From Clostridia bacterium (GTDB taxonomy: Bacteria > Bacillota > Clostridia > Lachnospirales > Anaerotignaceae), in assembly GCA_009929735.1 (NCBI GenBank), contig RZZU01000005.1, positions 41,780 through 105,779 of the forward strand: DNA of 64,000 nucleotides, in the 5' to 3' direction. The notes under the pieces were generated by a model. It was not told the DNA's origin and did not search any database. It saw only the letters and a program-made list of their open reading frames with translations. Positions 45,092-53,971 of the stretch are shown one piece after another. Numbering within the stretch: the stretch's first letter is position 1; every line of letters begins with the position of its first letter. The translations under genes were made by a program, and so were the position numbers.

Positions 45092-45475
45092 CTACACCAA
45101 ATTCATGACTAATTCCAATAAGGCCGTTAAAACAGGCGCAGAGGCTGCCATAATCAAAATTTTTCCCGCCAGCTCAACCTTGGCTGCAATTGCCCCTTCC
45201 CCTGCATCGGCGCAAAGCTGTGCGCCAAATTGCGCCAAATAGGCAATGCCAATAATTTTTAATACAATTCCAAAATAGCCGCTGCCTACCCCTGCTTTTT
45301 CTGCAGCATCACGTAAAAGCGCAATTAACCCGCTCAGGGGCGTGCAAACCGTAAAAAAAATCAGAATCCCTGATGCCACCGAAACCAAAAGGCTCATTTG
45401 CGGATTTTCCTTTTTCAGCATAACCGCAAAAATTGTGCCCACCAGTCCCAGCGCAATGATTCGCCCCATTTCCAT
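45092..45475 (-). CDS. spoIIIAD: Stage III sporulation protein AD
   Basis: A 127-residue membrane protein with four predicted helices. It shares GIAYLAQFGAQLCADAGEGAIAAKVELAGK with SpoIIIAD proteins. It lies between AC and AE in conserved order with 12-base gaps. Its exact role in the channel complex is not established. Confidence 0.94.
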   Translation of the reverse strand: MEMGRIIALGLVGTIFAVMLKKENPQMSLLVSVASGILIFFTVCTPLSGLIALLRDAAEKAGVGSGYFGIVLKIIGIAYLAQFGAQLCADAGEGAIAAKVELAGKILIMAASAPVLTALLELVMNLV

Positions 45476-45487
45476 GGCTTATCCCCC

Positions 45488-45682
45488 CTATAATTGAAAA
45501 AGCGTCTGCACCGTTTCAAAAAGGGTACTGATATACTGAATGACCCAAAACAAAACAACCACAAGCCCCGCCAAAGTAGTCATCATGGCTTGCTCTTCTC
45601 TGCCTGCTCGAATCAAAACCTGATTTAAAACAGCAACCAAAATACCAACCGCCGCAATGCGAAATACAATATTTATGTCCAA
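45488..45682 (-). CDS. spoIIIAC: Stage III sporulation protein AC
   Basis: A 64-residue protein with two membrane helices and the family pattern ILVAVLNQVLIRAGREEQAMMTTLAGLVVVLFWVI. It is a small, conserved member of the spoIIIA operon with tight spacing on both sides. Confidence 0.94.
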   Translation of the reverse strand: MDINIVFRIAAVGILVAVLNQVLIRAGREEQAMMTTLAGLVVVLFWVIQYISTLFETVQTLFQL

Positions 45683-45702
45683 AACTACCCCTCCCCCTGT
45701 AT

Positions 45703-46224
45703 TTATAACAATGTAATAACCAGCAACAGTCCGCTAAGCACACCCATGCTGTAATATAAACGTCCATTTTTGTCCAGCCGCTTTTTGATCCTTTCCTGCT
45801 TTTCCTGCAAATAGTGCAGCAGCATATCGATACTGCCTTCTTGCTGCTCCTTTTCCAAGAAACCAAGGGTTCGCCCAAAGGCAGTCAGCTCTTCCAAATC
45901 CACAGCCGTCAAATAGGACTTTTTTTCCACTTCCAGCCAGGTGCTTTCCCAAATCTCCTCTGCCGAATCACCCTGCCTTTCCTCCATTCTGACCGCTATA
46001 TTCTGAAAGGCTTGACCCGCCACACCCTCGGTTTTCCAGCTGATTTGCTCAAGCAAGGCTGCCAAAGGTGTTCCTAAATAAGAAATCTGATTTTTCATTA
46101 ATAAGATTCCCCGTTCAATTTCTTCCAGTTCTTTTAATCGGTATTTTTCTTTTGCGGCAAAAGCGAATCCCACCAAAGTTGTTGCTGATACAACCAAAAT
46201 TGCACCTATCCCCTCAATAAACAT
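45703..46224 (-). CDS. spoIIIAB: Stage III sporulation protein AB
   Basis: A 173-residue protein with an N-terminal hydrophobic segment and another at the C-terminus. It resembles type II/IV secretion GspF-like proteins: LKELEEIERGILLMKNQISYLGTPL. The ATG at 46224 follows GGGGGA at good spacing; the longer frame to 46269 is rejected. It overlaps the 3' end of spoIIIAA by 19 bases. Confidence 0.93.
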   Translation of the reverse strand: MFIEGIGAILVVSATTLVGFAFAAKEKYRLKELEEIERGILLMKNQISYLGTPLAALLEQISWKTEGVAGQAFQNIAVRMEERQGDSAEEIWESTWLEVEKKSYLTAVDLEELTAFGRTLGFLEKEQQEGSIDMLLHYLQEKQERIKKRLDKNGRLYYSMGVLSGLLLVITLL

Positions 46225-47165
46225 GGTTTTCCCCCTCTTTCGTATCTTTTGTTTCCTTGCGTATCCCAAATTTCCTCTACGGTTCCTATTCCGTTTGTCT
46301 TCGACAAAAACAGAACTCGGCCGTTTTCCATCTTTTCCAGCATTTTTTGCATTTTTGCATTTTTTTGCAATCCACCCATATCATTTCCATGAACTGTTGA
46401 AATCAGCGTGACACCCGCATGAAGCAACTCTTCAACTCCAATAAAATCCGCCTCCTTTCCCAGCTCATCAACGGCAATAATATCAGGGGTCATGCTTCTT
46501 AGTAAAGAAAGCATTCCCTCTGCTTTCGGGCAATTCTCCTGTACATCCGTGCACGGCCCAATATCCATTTGGGGTACGCCGTCCTTCATTGCGGCAATCT
46601 CTCCCCGCTCGTCCACCACACCCACGTTATAGCTTTCCTTTCCACTTATGCCATAGCTTAAGCAGCGGATCATATCACGCAGCAGCGTGGTTTTACCGCA
46701 CCCCGGTGGAGATACAATTAACGTATGACATAGGCCGTTATTCTCAAATAAGTACGGAAGCCATTGCTCTGCGCAGCCCGTAATCTCCCCTGCAATTCGT
46801 ATATTTAAACTGCTGACCTGGCGAAGTGTTTTTACCCGTCCCTCCTCCAATACTGCCCTGCCGCAAAAACCGACACGATGCCCTCCCGAAACCGTTAGGT
46901 ATCCTTGCTTCAATTCCTCCTCAAAAGCATATAATGAGTACCCACCCAATTTTTCAACAGCCTCTTTGATATGTCTGTTTGTAACAATCCAGTCGTTTTC
47001 TCCATCCTTTAAAAAATATTTGTTTTTATTTGTTTTTACAAATAAGGGTCTTAAGACACGTAGGCGGATTTCCTGTATTTGCTCATGCTGTAATACACAC
47101 TCATCTTTTATTCTTTTCCCAACATCATTTGGCATTAATTTCCATATTTCATCTAACTTTTGCAA
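46206..47165 (-). CDS. spoIIIAA: Stage III sporulation protein AA (ATPase)
   Basis: A 319-residue AAA-type ATPase related to secretion motor proteins. Walker A is SPPGCGKTTLLRD, and Walker B is in MTPDIIAVDELG. VVDERGEIAA and STVHGND are also typical. It energises the SpoIIIA channel after engulfment. The start is the TTG at 47165 behind GGCGGTGG; no ATG fits the N-terminal domain. It is the first gene of the operon and is divergent from the LytTR gene. Confidence 0.94.
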   Translation of the reverse strand: MQKLDEIWKLMPNDVGKRIKDECVLQHEQIQEIRLRVLRPLFVKTNKNKYFLKDGENDWIVTNRHIKEAVEKLGGYSLYAFEEELKQGYLTVSGGHRVGFCGRAVLEEGRVKTLRQVSSLNIRIAGEITGCAEQWLPYLFENNGLCHTLIVSPPGCGKTTLLRDMIRCLSYGISGKESYNVGVVDERGEIAAMKDGVPQMDIGPCTDVQENCPKAEGMLSLLRSMTPDIIAVDELGKEADFIGVEELLHAGVTLISTVHGNDMGGLQKNAKMQKMLEKMENGRVLFLSKTNGIGTVEEIWDTQGNKRYERGGKPCLLRG

Positions 47166-47273
47166 AATACCACCGCCTTTTTTCTGTTATTTTGTATTTT
47201 AATAAAAAACAACTTTTGTTTATTCATGCTTTGTGATATACTGATAGCAAAATTATTTTAGAGAGGTGCCAAA

Positions 47274-48029
47274 ATGCTTTCCATTTTGCTAGGATTTTTT
47301 GACGCATTTACACAAGAATATCTTGTTTCATTCTGTGAAAAATGCGGTCAAATTAAACTTTATTGCGCTAGTACAAAAGAAGAATGGTTCGCTCTTTTTG
47401 AACAACATGAAATTAACTGTTTCTTTTTTAGTTTTGAAGAAGACATCATGTCCGTGCGAAGTGTTATTTTCACCCTGAGAAACTATGAACAACACCATCA
47501 CACACCAATACTCCTTTTTTCAACCAAGATTGAATACCTTATTACAGCCTTTGTTCATTGGCGATCTTGTGAGTGCTTTCTCATGCCCTTAGACAATAAA
47601 AAACAAGAAGCACTAACTAGTCTGTTACATTACTATGTTGGCTTGTACGGAAAAATACACCTTGATAGCCGCAAGTTTTGTCAGATTCATACGCCCAAAG
47701 GAATTTACAATCTCCCATACAGTGATATTCTATATATTGAAAGCACAATGAAAAAGTCGATTATTCATCTGAAAAAAGAAGTCATTCATGTACAAAGCCC
47801 CCTTTATCAAATACGAAGCAAGCTTACTGATAAAAATTTTGTGCAGACACATCGTTCTTTTATTGTAAATTTGGAAAACGTTTCCTATATTGATAAATCA
47901 AAGGAGCCTTGGGGAATATTCTTTTTCAATTCTGACAAAGAAGCATTTGTAAGCAGAAGTCATAAAAAGTCACTTATGCCTTTTTTCCCAGAATCGGATG
48001 ATGAAATTATTTCAAACAACTTTGACTGA
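47274..48029 (+). CDS. LytTR DNA-binding protein with degenerate receiver domain
   Basis: A 251-residue protein. The C-terminal LytTR domain (about residues 140-240) reads TPKGIYNLPYSDILYIESTMKKSII and NFVQTHRSFIVNLENVSYID. The N-terminal 120 residues look like a receiver, but Ser53 replaces the phosphoacceptor Asp and only one acidic pocket residue remains. Phosphorylation control is therefore unlikely. GAGAGGTG precedes the ATG. It lies 15 bases upstream of a GDSL hydrolase gene, so the two are cotranscribed. No histidine kinase is nearby. Confidence 0.85.
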   Translation: MLSILLGFFDAFTQEYLVSFCEKCGQIKLYCASTKEEWFALFEQHEINCFFFSFEEDIMSVRSVIFTLRNYEQHHHTPILLFSTKIEYLITAFVHWRSCECFLMPLDNKKQEALTSLLHYYVGLYGKIHLDSRKFCQIHTPKGIYNLPYSDILYIESTMKKSIIHLKKEVIHVQSPLYQIRSKLTDKNFVQTHRSFIVNLENVSYIDKSKEPWGIFFFNSDKEAFVSRSHKKSLMPFFPESDDEIISNNFD

Positions 48030-48044
48030 AATGGATGTGAATTT

Positions 48045-48656
48045 ATGAATCCCTTTACAATTGTCGCCTTCGGCGACAGCCTTACTTACGGTTACGGCGT
48101 TTTAGACCATATTGCTTTTCCTGCCTGCTTAAAGAAAGATTTCCCCAAATGGCGCATCATAAATAAAGGCGTCAACGGCAATACCACCAGAGAAGCAATG
48201 GAACGCATCAAAAAAGATGTCTTGCTTTTTAACCCTCAAATCGTAACAATTTTTTTTGGCTCAAACGATTGCGCCTTAGTGGAAGATTATTATCGCCCTT
48301 TGATAGAATATGAAAAAAATCTCCGTTCCATTACTGAACTTGTACTTTCTTCTCAGCACGGAACAGAATTCCATAACGGGACAGCTCTGCCCATTTTCAT
48401 TACGCCTCCCCCTGTGGTGGATACAGATTTTTTCCCTTTTACCACCTCAGACCGTGTGCAGCTTTATGCAGACTCTGTAAAAAAGATTGCAGCGGAATAT
48501 AATTGCCCTGTAATTGACTTTTTTTCCGCTCTTTGGGCAAAAAAAGAAGAAGCCTTTGAGGACTTCTTCCAGTTTGACGGCATTCACCTGAGCAATGCAG
48601 GCTATGCTTTCTTATATCCAATGATTCACGATAAAATTGCAGACCTTACGAAATAA
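48045..48656 (+). CDS. SGNH/GDSL family hydrolase
   Basis: A 203-residue esterase/lipase-type enzyme. Block I is FGDSLTYGYG (Ser nucleophile), block II GVNGNTTRE, block III FFGSNDCAL, and block V DGIHLSNAGY with the Asp-His pair. There is no signal peptide, so it is cytosolic. The substrate is unknown. Yeast IAH1-type isoamyl-acetate esterases look similar. It is paired with the LytTR gene. Confidence 0.9.
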   Translation: MNPFTIVAFGDSLTYGYGVLDHIAFPACLKKDFPKWRIINKGVNGNTTREAMERIKKDVLLFNPQIVTIFFGSNDCALVEDYYRPLIEYEKNLRSITELVLSSQHGTEFHNGTALPIFITPPPVVDTDFFPFTTSDRVQLYADSVKKIAAEYNCPVIDFFSALWAKKEEAFEDFFQFDGIHLSNAGYAFLYPMIHDKIADLTK

Positions 48657-48744
48657 AAAACGATTGTTCCGCAATTTTAAAAGAATCGTATTCGGTTCCT
48701 GTAAATCGCAAAAAAATTTTGTATCCCATTTTTTCAACCTTTCT

Positions 48745-48771
48745 TCCTCGCTGAAACAGCGGGGATTTTTT
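48745..48771 (+). terminator. Intrinsic terminator after the LytTR-GDSL unit
   Basis: TCCTCGCTG-aaa-CAGCGGGGA (nine pairs including one G-T) followed by TTTTTT. Confidence 0.75.
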
Positions 48772-48920
48772 GTACACTAACCCACCACAAGATATATCTT
48801 TTTCAAAAAATAAGCATAAAAATGCTTGCTTTATTAACACATCCAAAGCTAGAACTTCCCCTCGTTTTTGAATCAGCCAATTAATATTTGAATATCATTC
48901 GATTCAAGGGATATAAAAAA

Positions 48921-48940
48921 CCGACATCAAAAGATGTCGG
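48921..48940 (+). repeat. Hairpin duplicated on both sides of repeat copy B
   Basis: CCGACATCAAAAGATGTCGG is a terminator-type palindrome. A second copy with one changed base lies at 49165-49184, just beyond the other end of the mosaic repeat. Confidence 0.8.
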
Positions 48941-48949
48941 CTGAGACTG

Positions 48950-49156
48950 AAGACAAAGTCAAAATCTTGAGGGCTTTGCCCTCAAGCACCCACAAGGATT
49001 TCACCCTTGACCCATCTAAAACCGCATAAATATGCGGTTTTAATAAAAGTTTTTGGTCTTGATTTTTTCAAAAAGCAAGTGGCTAGTCATCACTTTTGCT
49101 ATGCAAAAGCCGGCTCAGCCGCCTGCCCTATCTTGGGCAGCCCAAGGTTCGTCTAC
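48950..49156 (-). repeat. Mosaic hairpin-rich intergenic repeat, copy B
   Basis: In minus orientation it starts GTAGACGAACCTTGGGC and ends TTTTGACTTTGTCTT, matching the ends of copy A. Its modules are CTGCCCAAGATAGG (shared with copy C), a CTTTTGC-ata-GCAAAAG hairpin, CTTGCTTTTTG with ACCAAAAACTT, a perfect AAACCGCATA hairpin, GGGTCAAGG, CTTGTGGG, and CTTGAGGGC-ttt-GCCCTCAAG. No coding frame is convincing in 48657-49241. Confidence 0.82.
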
Positions 49157-49241
49157 GTTCTAAACCGCCATCAAAAGATGTCGGTCCTACAATAGGAGGC
49201 GCCCGCTTTTTCCTCTTTTTCACACAAAATAGCTTTGACCC

Positions 49242-49793
49242 TTAATCCTCCTGCGGCTCCACAAAATGAATTGCAAAATATTCTGCCAAAGAACGAGAAA
49301 GCTCTTTTGCAATCGGGCGAACATTATCTTTAATCCATTGTGCATCCTCTTTGTTATCGTTATAACCCACTTCTAACAAAACGGCAGGAGCTGTTGTGCG
49401 TAATATTTCTTTGATTGTGGAAGCAGGGGTAACCTTTATTTTCTCCGGAAGCTGATAAATCCTTTTTAGATTTTTTGCTGCTGCTTCTGCCAGCTCGCCC
49501 CCATAGGGATTTTTAACATAGTAAAAAGCTTCTGCACCTTGCAGCTCGCCCGAACAAAAAGGCGGCGCCGTACTTGTATGGATGGAAAAAAATACGTCAT
49601 AATCCCCTTCGTTTGCATGATCGATGACTTGAGATAATGTCATTCCGGGTTCATTCCTTGTAAATTCAATGCCCATTGCAAGCAAATAGGGTTCCATTGC
49701 ATCTGCAATGAGGTTAACATATTCTTCCTCTGTACCGCCGTTTATAAAAAGGTTGTAATTTTGCAAGGATGGACTAAGATATACTCTTGGCAT
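49242..49793 (-). CDS. N-acetylmuramoyl-L-alanine amidase-like protein
   Basis: A 183-residue protein of the amidase_3 fold. It starts MPRVYLSPSLQNYNLF instead of the usual zinc-binding D-x-GHGG. The later motifs FFSIHTSTAP and PAVLLEVGYNDNKEDAQWI are kept, with the Glu expected for catalysis. There is no signal peptide or cell-wall-binding repeat. It may act on peptidoglycan in sporulation or may have lost activity. It is monocistronic. The family call rests on the C-terminal two-thirds. Confidence 0.78.
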   Translation of the reverse strand: MPRVYLSPSLQNYNLFINGGTEEEYVNLIADAMEPYLLAMGIEFTRNEPGMTLSQVIDHANEGDYDVFFSIHTSTAPPFCSGELQGAEAFYYVKNPYGGELAEAAAKNLKRIYQLPEKIKVTPASTIKEILRTTAPAVLLEVGYNDNKEDAQWIKDNVRPIAKELSRSLAEYFAIHFVEPQED

Positions 49794-49859
49794 AAAATCC
49801 CCCTCCGCTTTTTCTATTAGCTTATGAAAAAAAGGGGATTCTGAAAATTGTCCTCTTGT

Positions 49860-50963
49860 TTAAGACAGAAGGCTTTTTTCGAATATCTTATAAATATCTT
49901 CTTTTTGTGCCGCATAGGGGAATGTTGCAATTTTTTGTGGATTTTCCATTGCCCGATCCGTAAAATAAGCAATCTCCTCCACAGAAAAAACTTCAGTCGT
50001 ATTTAATGCATCCTTTAAAAAAGCACCCATGTCCTCTAGCTTTTTCATCCCTAAGCAATGTAAAAGCTGCGCAACCTTTTTATCCTCCTTGGGGAACATT
50101 TCCAAATAAGCCTGCGTTACCAAGCCGTTTGCTCTGCCATGAGGAATTCCTTTTTCATAAGTTAAAAAGTATCCAAGGCAATGGGGAATGGAAGTACTGG
50201 TTTGTGCAATCGCTGCACCGCCAAGCGCAGATGCAAGCATCAGCTTGTCCCTTACCTCTTCGGAATACGCTCTTGCTTTTAATGCAGGAATACATTCTTT
50301 GAATAAGGAAAGTCCCATCTCTACAATCTTTTCACTCATTAAATTTGAATGAACCGACAAATAACTTTCGATCAAATGGCTTAGTGCGTCTACAGCAGTA
50401 TTGTTCGTTACCTCCGCCGAAAGCGCATCCATATACTTCGGATCCAAAAAAGAAATCTTTGAAAAAATTGGTTGTACAATGGCTCTTTTGGTTCGTTTTT
50501 CATGGAGCGTCATGATGGAATATTGGGTGACCTCCGAACCGGTTCCCGCCGTTGTTGGTATTTCTGCAACAGTCATAGCTTTCGCATTTGGCTCTGTAAA
50601 CAAAATTTCACTGCTCTCCTTCGGGTTTGACGCCAAAACGGCTATGGCCTTCGCCGCATCCATGGGGGAGCCACCACCAATACCAATCAGAAAGTCAACC
50701 TCTTGAGAAATGGCCATTTTTGCGGCTCTCTCAACAGTTTCCACATCGGGATTTTCACCTATTTCATCAAATAAAACCCAAGGAATATTCAAAGCATCCA
50801 ACGCTTCAGTCACATCCTTTTGCGCCCCATTCTTCTTTGCCGAATTGCGCCCTGTAACAAGCATTGCTTTGCTCCCCAAAGATAAAAATCTTTCTTTATT
50901 AGCCAAAACACAGCCACGCCCGAAAATAGTTTCGGCAGGCATAAAAAATTTAAAATTTTCCAT
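49860..50963 (-). CDS. Iron-containing alcohol dehydrogenase
   Basis: A 367-residue group III alcohol dehydrogenase. The NAD(P)-binding GIGGGSPMDAAKAI and TTAGTGSEVT are present. Metal ligands are D and H in AVDALSHLIESYL, then SIPHCLGYFL and GIPHGRANGL. It reduces or oxidises a short-chain alcohol or aldehyde; the substrate is not readable. It lies 21 bases downstream of a small hypothetical gene on the same strand and may be cotranscribed. Confidence 0.92.
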   Translation of the reverse strand: MENFKFFMPAETIFGRGCVLANKERFLSLGSKAMLVTGRNSAKKNGAQKDVTEALDALNIPWVLFDEIGENPDVETVERAAKMAISQEVDFLIGIGGGSPMDAAKAIAVLASNPKESSEILFTEPNAKAMTVAEIPTTAGTGSEVTQYSIMTLHEKRTKRAIVQPIFSKISFLDPKYMDALSAEVTNNTAVDALSHLIESYLSVHSNLMSEKIVEMGLSLFKECIPALKARAYSEEVRDKLMLASALGGAAIAQTSTSIPHCLGYFLTYEKGIPHGRANGLVTQAYLEMFPKEDKKVAQLLHCLGMKKLEDMGAFLKDALNTTEVFSVEEIAYFTDRAMENPQKIATFPYAAQKEDIYKIFEKSLLS

Positions 50964-50984
50964 TATATTCCTCCTGTTATGGTA

Positions 50985-51236
50985 TCAAAAATTAAAATCG
51001 TACCATTCCCACTCTGTATTCATGATAGCCTCAAGGTCTTCCGAAGCATCATCAACCAATTCAAATACCACTTCAAACTCGTGGTATCTCTCTCCCTCAA
51101 TGGTAGCCACGCCAGAAATTAAGTATTTTCTACCCACACCTTCTACATAAACACCCTCTAAAAGAAGATCATCCTCTTCCAAAAAAATCTTATGCAGCTC
51201 CTGTTGCTTTTGTTCCTCTGTAAAATAAAGCCTCAT
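50985..51236 (-). CDS. Hypothetical acidic protein, 83 residues
   Basis: I do not recognise this family. It is a strongly acidic, soluble protein with an N-terminal helix (YFTEEQKQQELHKIFLEEDD) and a beta-rich remainder (YLISGVATIEGERYHEFEVVFEL). An AAGGAGG site before the ATG supports translation. It precedes the alcohol dehydrogenase gene by 21 bases. Confidence 0.7.
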   Translation of the reverse strand: MRLYFTEEQKQQELHKIFLEEDDLLLEGVYVEGVGRKYLISGVATIEGERYHEFEVVFELVDDASEDLEAIMNTEWEWYDFNF

Positions 51237-51369
51237 ACTTCGCCTCCTTAAGCTTTGGCATACATTTTTTCTTTTATTTTAACACTTGCATATTGTGGAT
51301 ACAAGAAAATTTATTTCTTCCATTTGAATGAAAAGTAGTGTATACTTGCTTCAGACAGGAGGAACTCGT

Positions 51370-52143
51370 ATGAATTATATCGTTTTGGACTTGGAATTCA
51401 ATCAATCCTTTCCTTTCAAAACTGGTGACGCCGCTGCCCCAGTAGCGGAATGTCCTTTTGAAATTATTCAAATTGGTGCTGTGAAATTAAATCAATCTTT
51501 TCAACAAATTGATACTTTTAATGCAATGATACAACCTCAAATTTATCCACGACTGCATCCTTTTGTTGAAAAAATAACGGGTATTACAGATGAAAAATTG
51601 AAGGGTCAGCTGAGTTTTACGGAAGCTTTTCAAAATTTTGCTTCTTTTATTGGCAATGAAGATGCAATCCTCTGTACTTGGGGCACTGATGATATAAAAT
51701 CTTTATTTCGAAACATACTGTATTATAAACTAGATACAAATAGCATAACCAATAAATATTTGAACGTACAAAAATATGCTTCTGCGTATTTAAAATATGA
51801 AGCTGGCAAAGCAATCGGCCTCAAAAATGCAGTCATAGAGCTGAAAATTGAAATTGATTTACCTTTTCATGATGCTTTGTGTGACGCAATTTATACTGCA
51901 AAGGTTTTTGAACTTGTACATCCCGAAGAAATTATTCCTACAACCTTTAAGCCAACGGTTCTGCTGGTTTCCATACCAAAAGCGCCTCGAACAAATACTG
52001 CTGCATTACTTGTTCATATTTCCGATTTAATGGAACGAGAGTTGACATCGCAAGAAAAGAAAATAACAAAAATAGCTTATTTTTTGGGACGAGGTCATGC
52101 TTTTGACGCTCCAGCCTCAGAAAAAAATAAAAAGAAAAGATAA
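51370..52143 (+). CDS. DEDDh-type 3'-5' exonuclease (KapD-like)
   Basis: A 257-residue exonuclease. Exo I is VLDLEFNQ (Asp and Glu), Exo II lies around LCTWGTDDIKS, and Exo III is PFHDALCDAIYTA. This matches the KapD/ERI-1-like RNase T fold. It probably trims RNA or DNA ends; KapD in Bacillus inhibits the KinA sporulation pathway. The start is the ATG at 51370 after AGGAGG, not the longer frame to 51328. The C-terminal 60 residues are extra and basic. Confidence 0.85.
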   Translation: MNYIVLDLEFNQSFPFKTGDAAAPVAECPFEIIQIGAVKLNQSFQQIDTFNAMIQPQIYPRLHPFVEKITGITDEKLKGQLSFTEAFQNFASFIGNEDAILCTWGTDDIKSLFRNILYYKLDTNSITNKYLNVQKYASAYLKYEAGKAIGLKNAVIELKIEIDLPFHDALCDAIYTAKVFELVHPEEIIPTTFKPTVLLVSIPKAPRTNTAALLVHISDLMERELTSQEKKITKIAYFLGRGHAFDAPASEKNKKKR

Positions 52144-52157
52144 ACTTGGATTTGTTC

Positions 52158-52197
52158 GCACCAATGGCATTTTTTCATGCTTTTGGTGCTTTTTTTA
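52158..52197 (+). terminator. Intrinsic terminator of the exonuclease gene
   Basis: GCACCAATGGCAT pairs with ATGCTTTTGGTGC (two internal mismatches) and is followed by seven T. Confidence 0.82.
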
Positions 52198-52526
52198 TAT
52201 GAATATTTATAGTAGGTATAAAAAATTCCTATGCCAAATTTGAATTTATTTATTATCCAAAAAATGCATAAATTATCAAATCTTTTTCCATTTTATTTCC
52301 AACCAAAAAATCAAAACTCCAACAAATGGCTAAATCATTAAGATTTTCAGTGTTATATTTTATTAAAATCCAGCAAAAATTTTTTTGAATGTTTAATAAT
52401 TCTTAAAATCAGCATAATAATACATTATGTGCTCATTGACAATTTCTTTTTTCGCTATTAAAATTCCTATATAAGATAAAAATTCAATCATAATTTTTTA
52501 TATCAAAATTAAAGGAGGCTATCGTC
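52198..52526. other. AT-rich gap upstream of purA
   Basis: A 329-bp very AT-rich leader and promoter region. No purine riboswitch signature or other ordered structure could be found by eye. Confidence 0.5.
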
Positions 52527-53801
52527 ATGTTGACTTCTATCGTTGGCATTAACTGGGGAGATGAGGGCAAAGGTCGTATGGTTGACCTGCTTTCAGAAGA
52601 ATATGATATTGTATGCAGATATCAAGGTGGTAATAATGCAGGCCATACCGTAATTAATCATTTGGGGAAATTTGTCTTAAACTTGCTGCCTTCCGGCATT
52701 TTGCGGGAAGATGTTGTAAACATCATGGGCAATGGTATGGCAATTGACTTGGAACATCTTTATCATGAGGTTGACCGATTAAAAAGTGCCGGTGTGAAAA
52801 TCACAGCTGAAAACCTGAAAATCAGTGATAAAGCCATTATTTGCCTGCCTTATCATAAGCTTTTAGATTGCTTAGAGGAAGATCGTCTGGGCGATGCGAA
52901 GTTCGGTTCCACACGCAGAGGAATTTCCCCTGTTTATGGTGATAAGTACATGAAAAAGTGTTTGCGTATGGGGGATTTGCTTCATCCCGAAACTTATCCC
53001 GAAACAATCAAAAATTTAGTAGCATATAAAAATCTGATTATTGAAGGGGTATATCATGCCGCACCCGTGCAGTTTGAAGAAATATTGCAGTGGCTAGATA
53101 CGTTTGGCACTCCTTTCAAAGAAAATATTATTGATACAGGCTTATATTTAACAGACGCTGAAAAATCAGGTAAGAAAATAATGTTTGAAGCACAGCTTGG
53201 GGCTTTAAGAGATATTGACTTCGGCATTTATCCCTATACATCTTCCTCCTCAACAATCGCAGCCTATGCACCCATCGGGGCAGGCGTTCCCAATTTGCAG
53301 TTGGATGATGTAATTGGTATCATGAAGGCATATTCCAGCTGTGTCGGCGAAGGCCCTTTCACTTGCGAAATGTTCGGCGAAGAAGCAGATGCTTTAAGGG
53401 AAGCAGGCGGAGAATATGGTGCTGCAACTGGCAGACCCCGCCGTGTAGGCCCCTTTGATGTGGTTGCCAGCCGCTATGGAATTCGTGTTCAGGGATGCAG
53501 TGAAATCGCTTTAACGAAACTGGATGTTCTATCCTATTTAGATAAAATACCCGTTTGCACAAAATATAAAATCAACGGCGAGGAAATGACGGAATTCCCA
53601 TATGCAGCGGTTTTAAAAACAGCCGAACCTGTTATTGAAACGGTGAAGGGTTGGAACGCTGACATCAGCGGTTGCCGCAGTGTTGACGATTTACCAAAGG
53701 AAGCACTTGATTATATCAAATATATTGAAGAAGCTGTTGGTTGTCCGATTAAGTACGTTTCTGTTGGTGCCGAAAGAGATGCTTATATCACCATGTTTTA
53801 A
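52527..53801 (+). CDS. purA: Adenylosuccinate synthetase
   Basis: A 424-residue GTP-dependent enzyme joining IMP and aspartate for AMP synthesis. It starts with the P-loop GINWGDEGKGRMVDLLS, followed by YQGGNNAGHTV and GVGEGPFTCEMFGEE-like SCVGEGPFT. The signature GSTRRGISPVY and ATGRPRRVGPFDVV are intact. It has a strong AAAGGAGG ribosome site. It is monocistronic here, away from other pur genes. Confidence 0.96.
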   Translation: MLTSIVGINWGDEGKGRMVDLLSEEYDIVCRYQGGNNAGHTVINHLGKFVLNLLPSGILREDVVNIMGNGMAIDLEHLYHEVDRLKSAGVKITAENLKISDKAIICLPYHKLLDCLEEDRLGDAKFGSTRRGISPVYGDKYMKKCLRMGDLLHPETYPETIKNLVAYKNLIIEGVYHAAPVQFEEILQWLDTFGTPFKENIIDTGLYLTDAEKSGKKIMFEAQLGALRDIDFGIYPYTSSSSTIAAYAPIGAGVPNLQLDDVIGIMKAYSSCVGEGPFTCEMFGEEADALREAGGEYGAATGRPRRVGPFDVVASRYGIRVQGCSEIALTKLDVLSYLDKIPVCTKYKINGEEMTEFPYAAVLKTAEPVIETVKGWNADISGCRSVDDLPKEALDYIKYIEEAVGCPIKYVSVGAERDAYITMF

Positions 53802-53860
53802 CAGACTTTTTTAATTCCTCCCTCTGACGGATTGTTATAAAATGTGTTTAGCGAAAAAAA

Positions 53861-53888
53861 AAGCTTCCGCTGAATACAAAGGTGTTGC
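53861..53888 (-). repeat. Short dispersed palindromic motif, copy 4
   Basis: On the minus strand: AACACCTTTGTATTCAGCGG then AAGCTT. It matches the central block of copies 1-3 in 17.5, 22.0 and 25.8 kb. Confidence 0.5.
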
Positions 53889-53971
53889 AAATATCGTCAG
53901 TTATGAGTAAAATGATAAAATGATTTTAAAAACGGTTTTGACTAGGATTTGAAATTAAAAGGAGGAGCTTT

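Noticed and set aside
52198..52526. Purine riboswitch upstream of purA
   Set aside because: No three-way junction or conserved loop sequences could be found.
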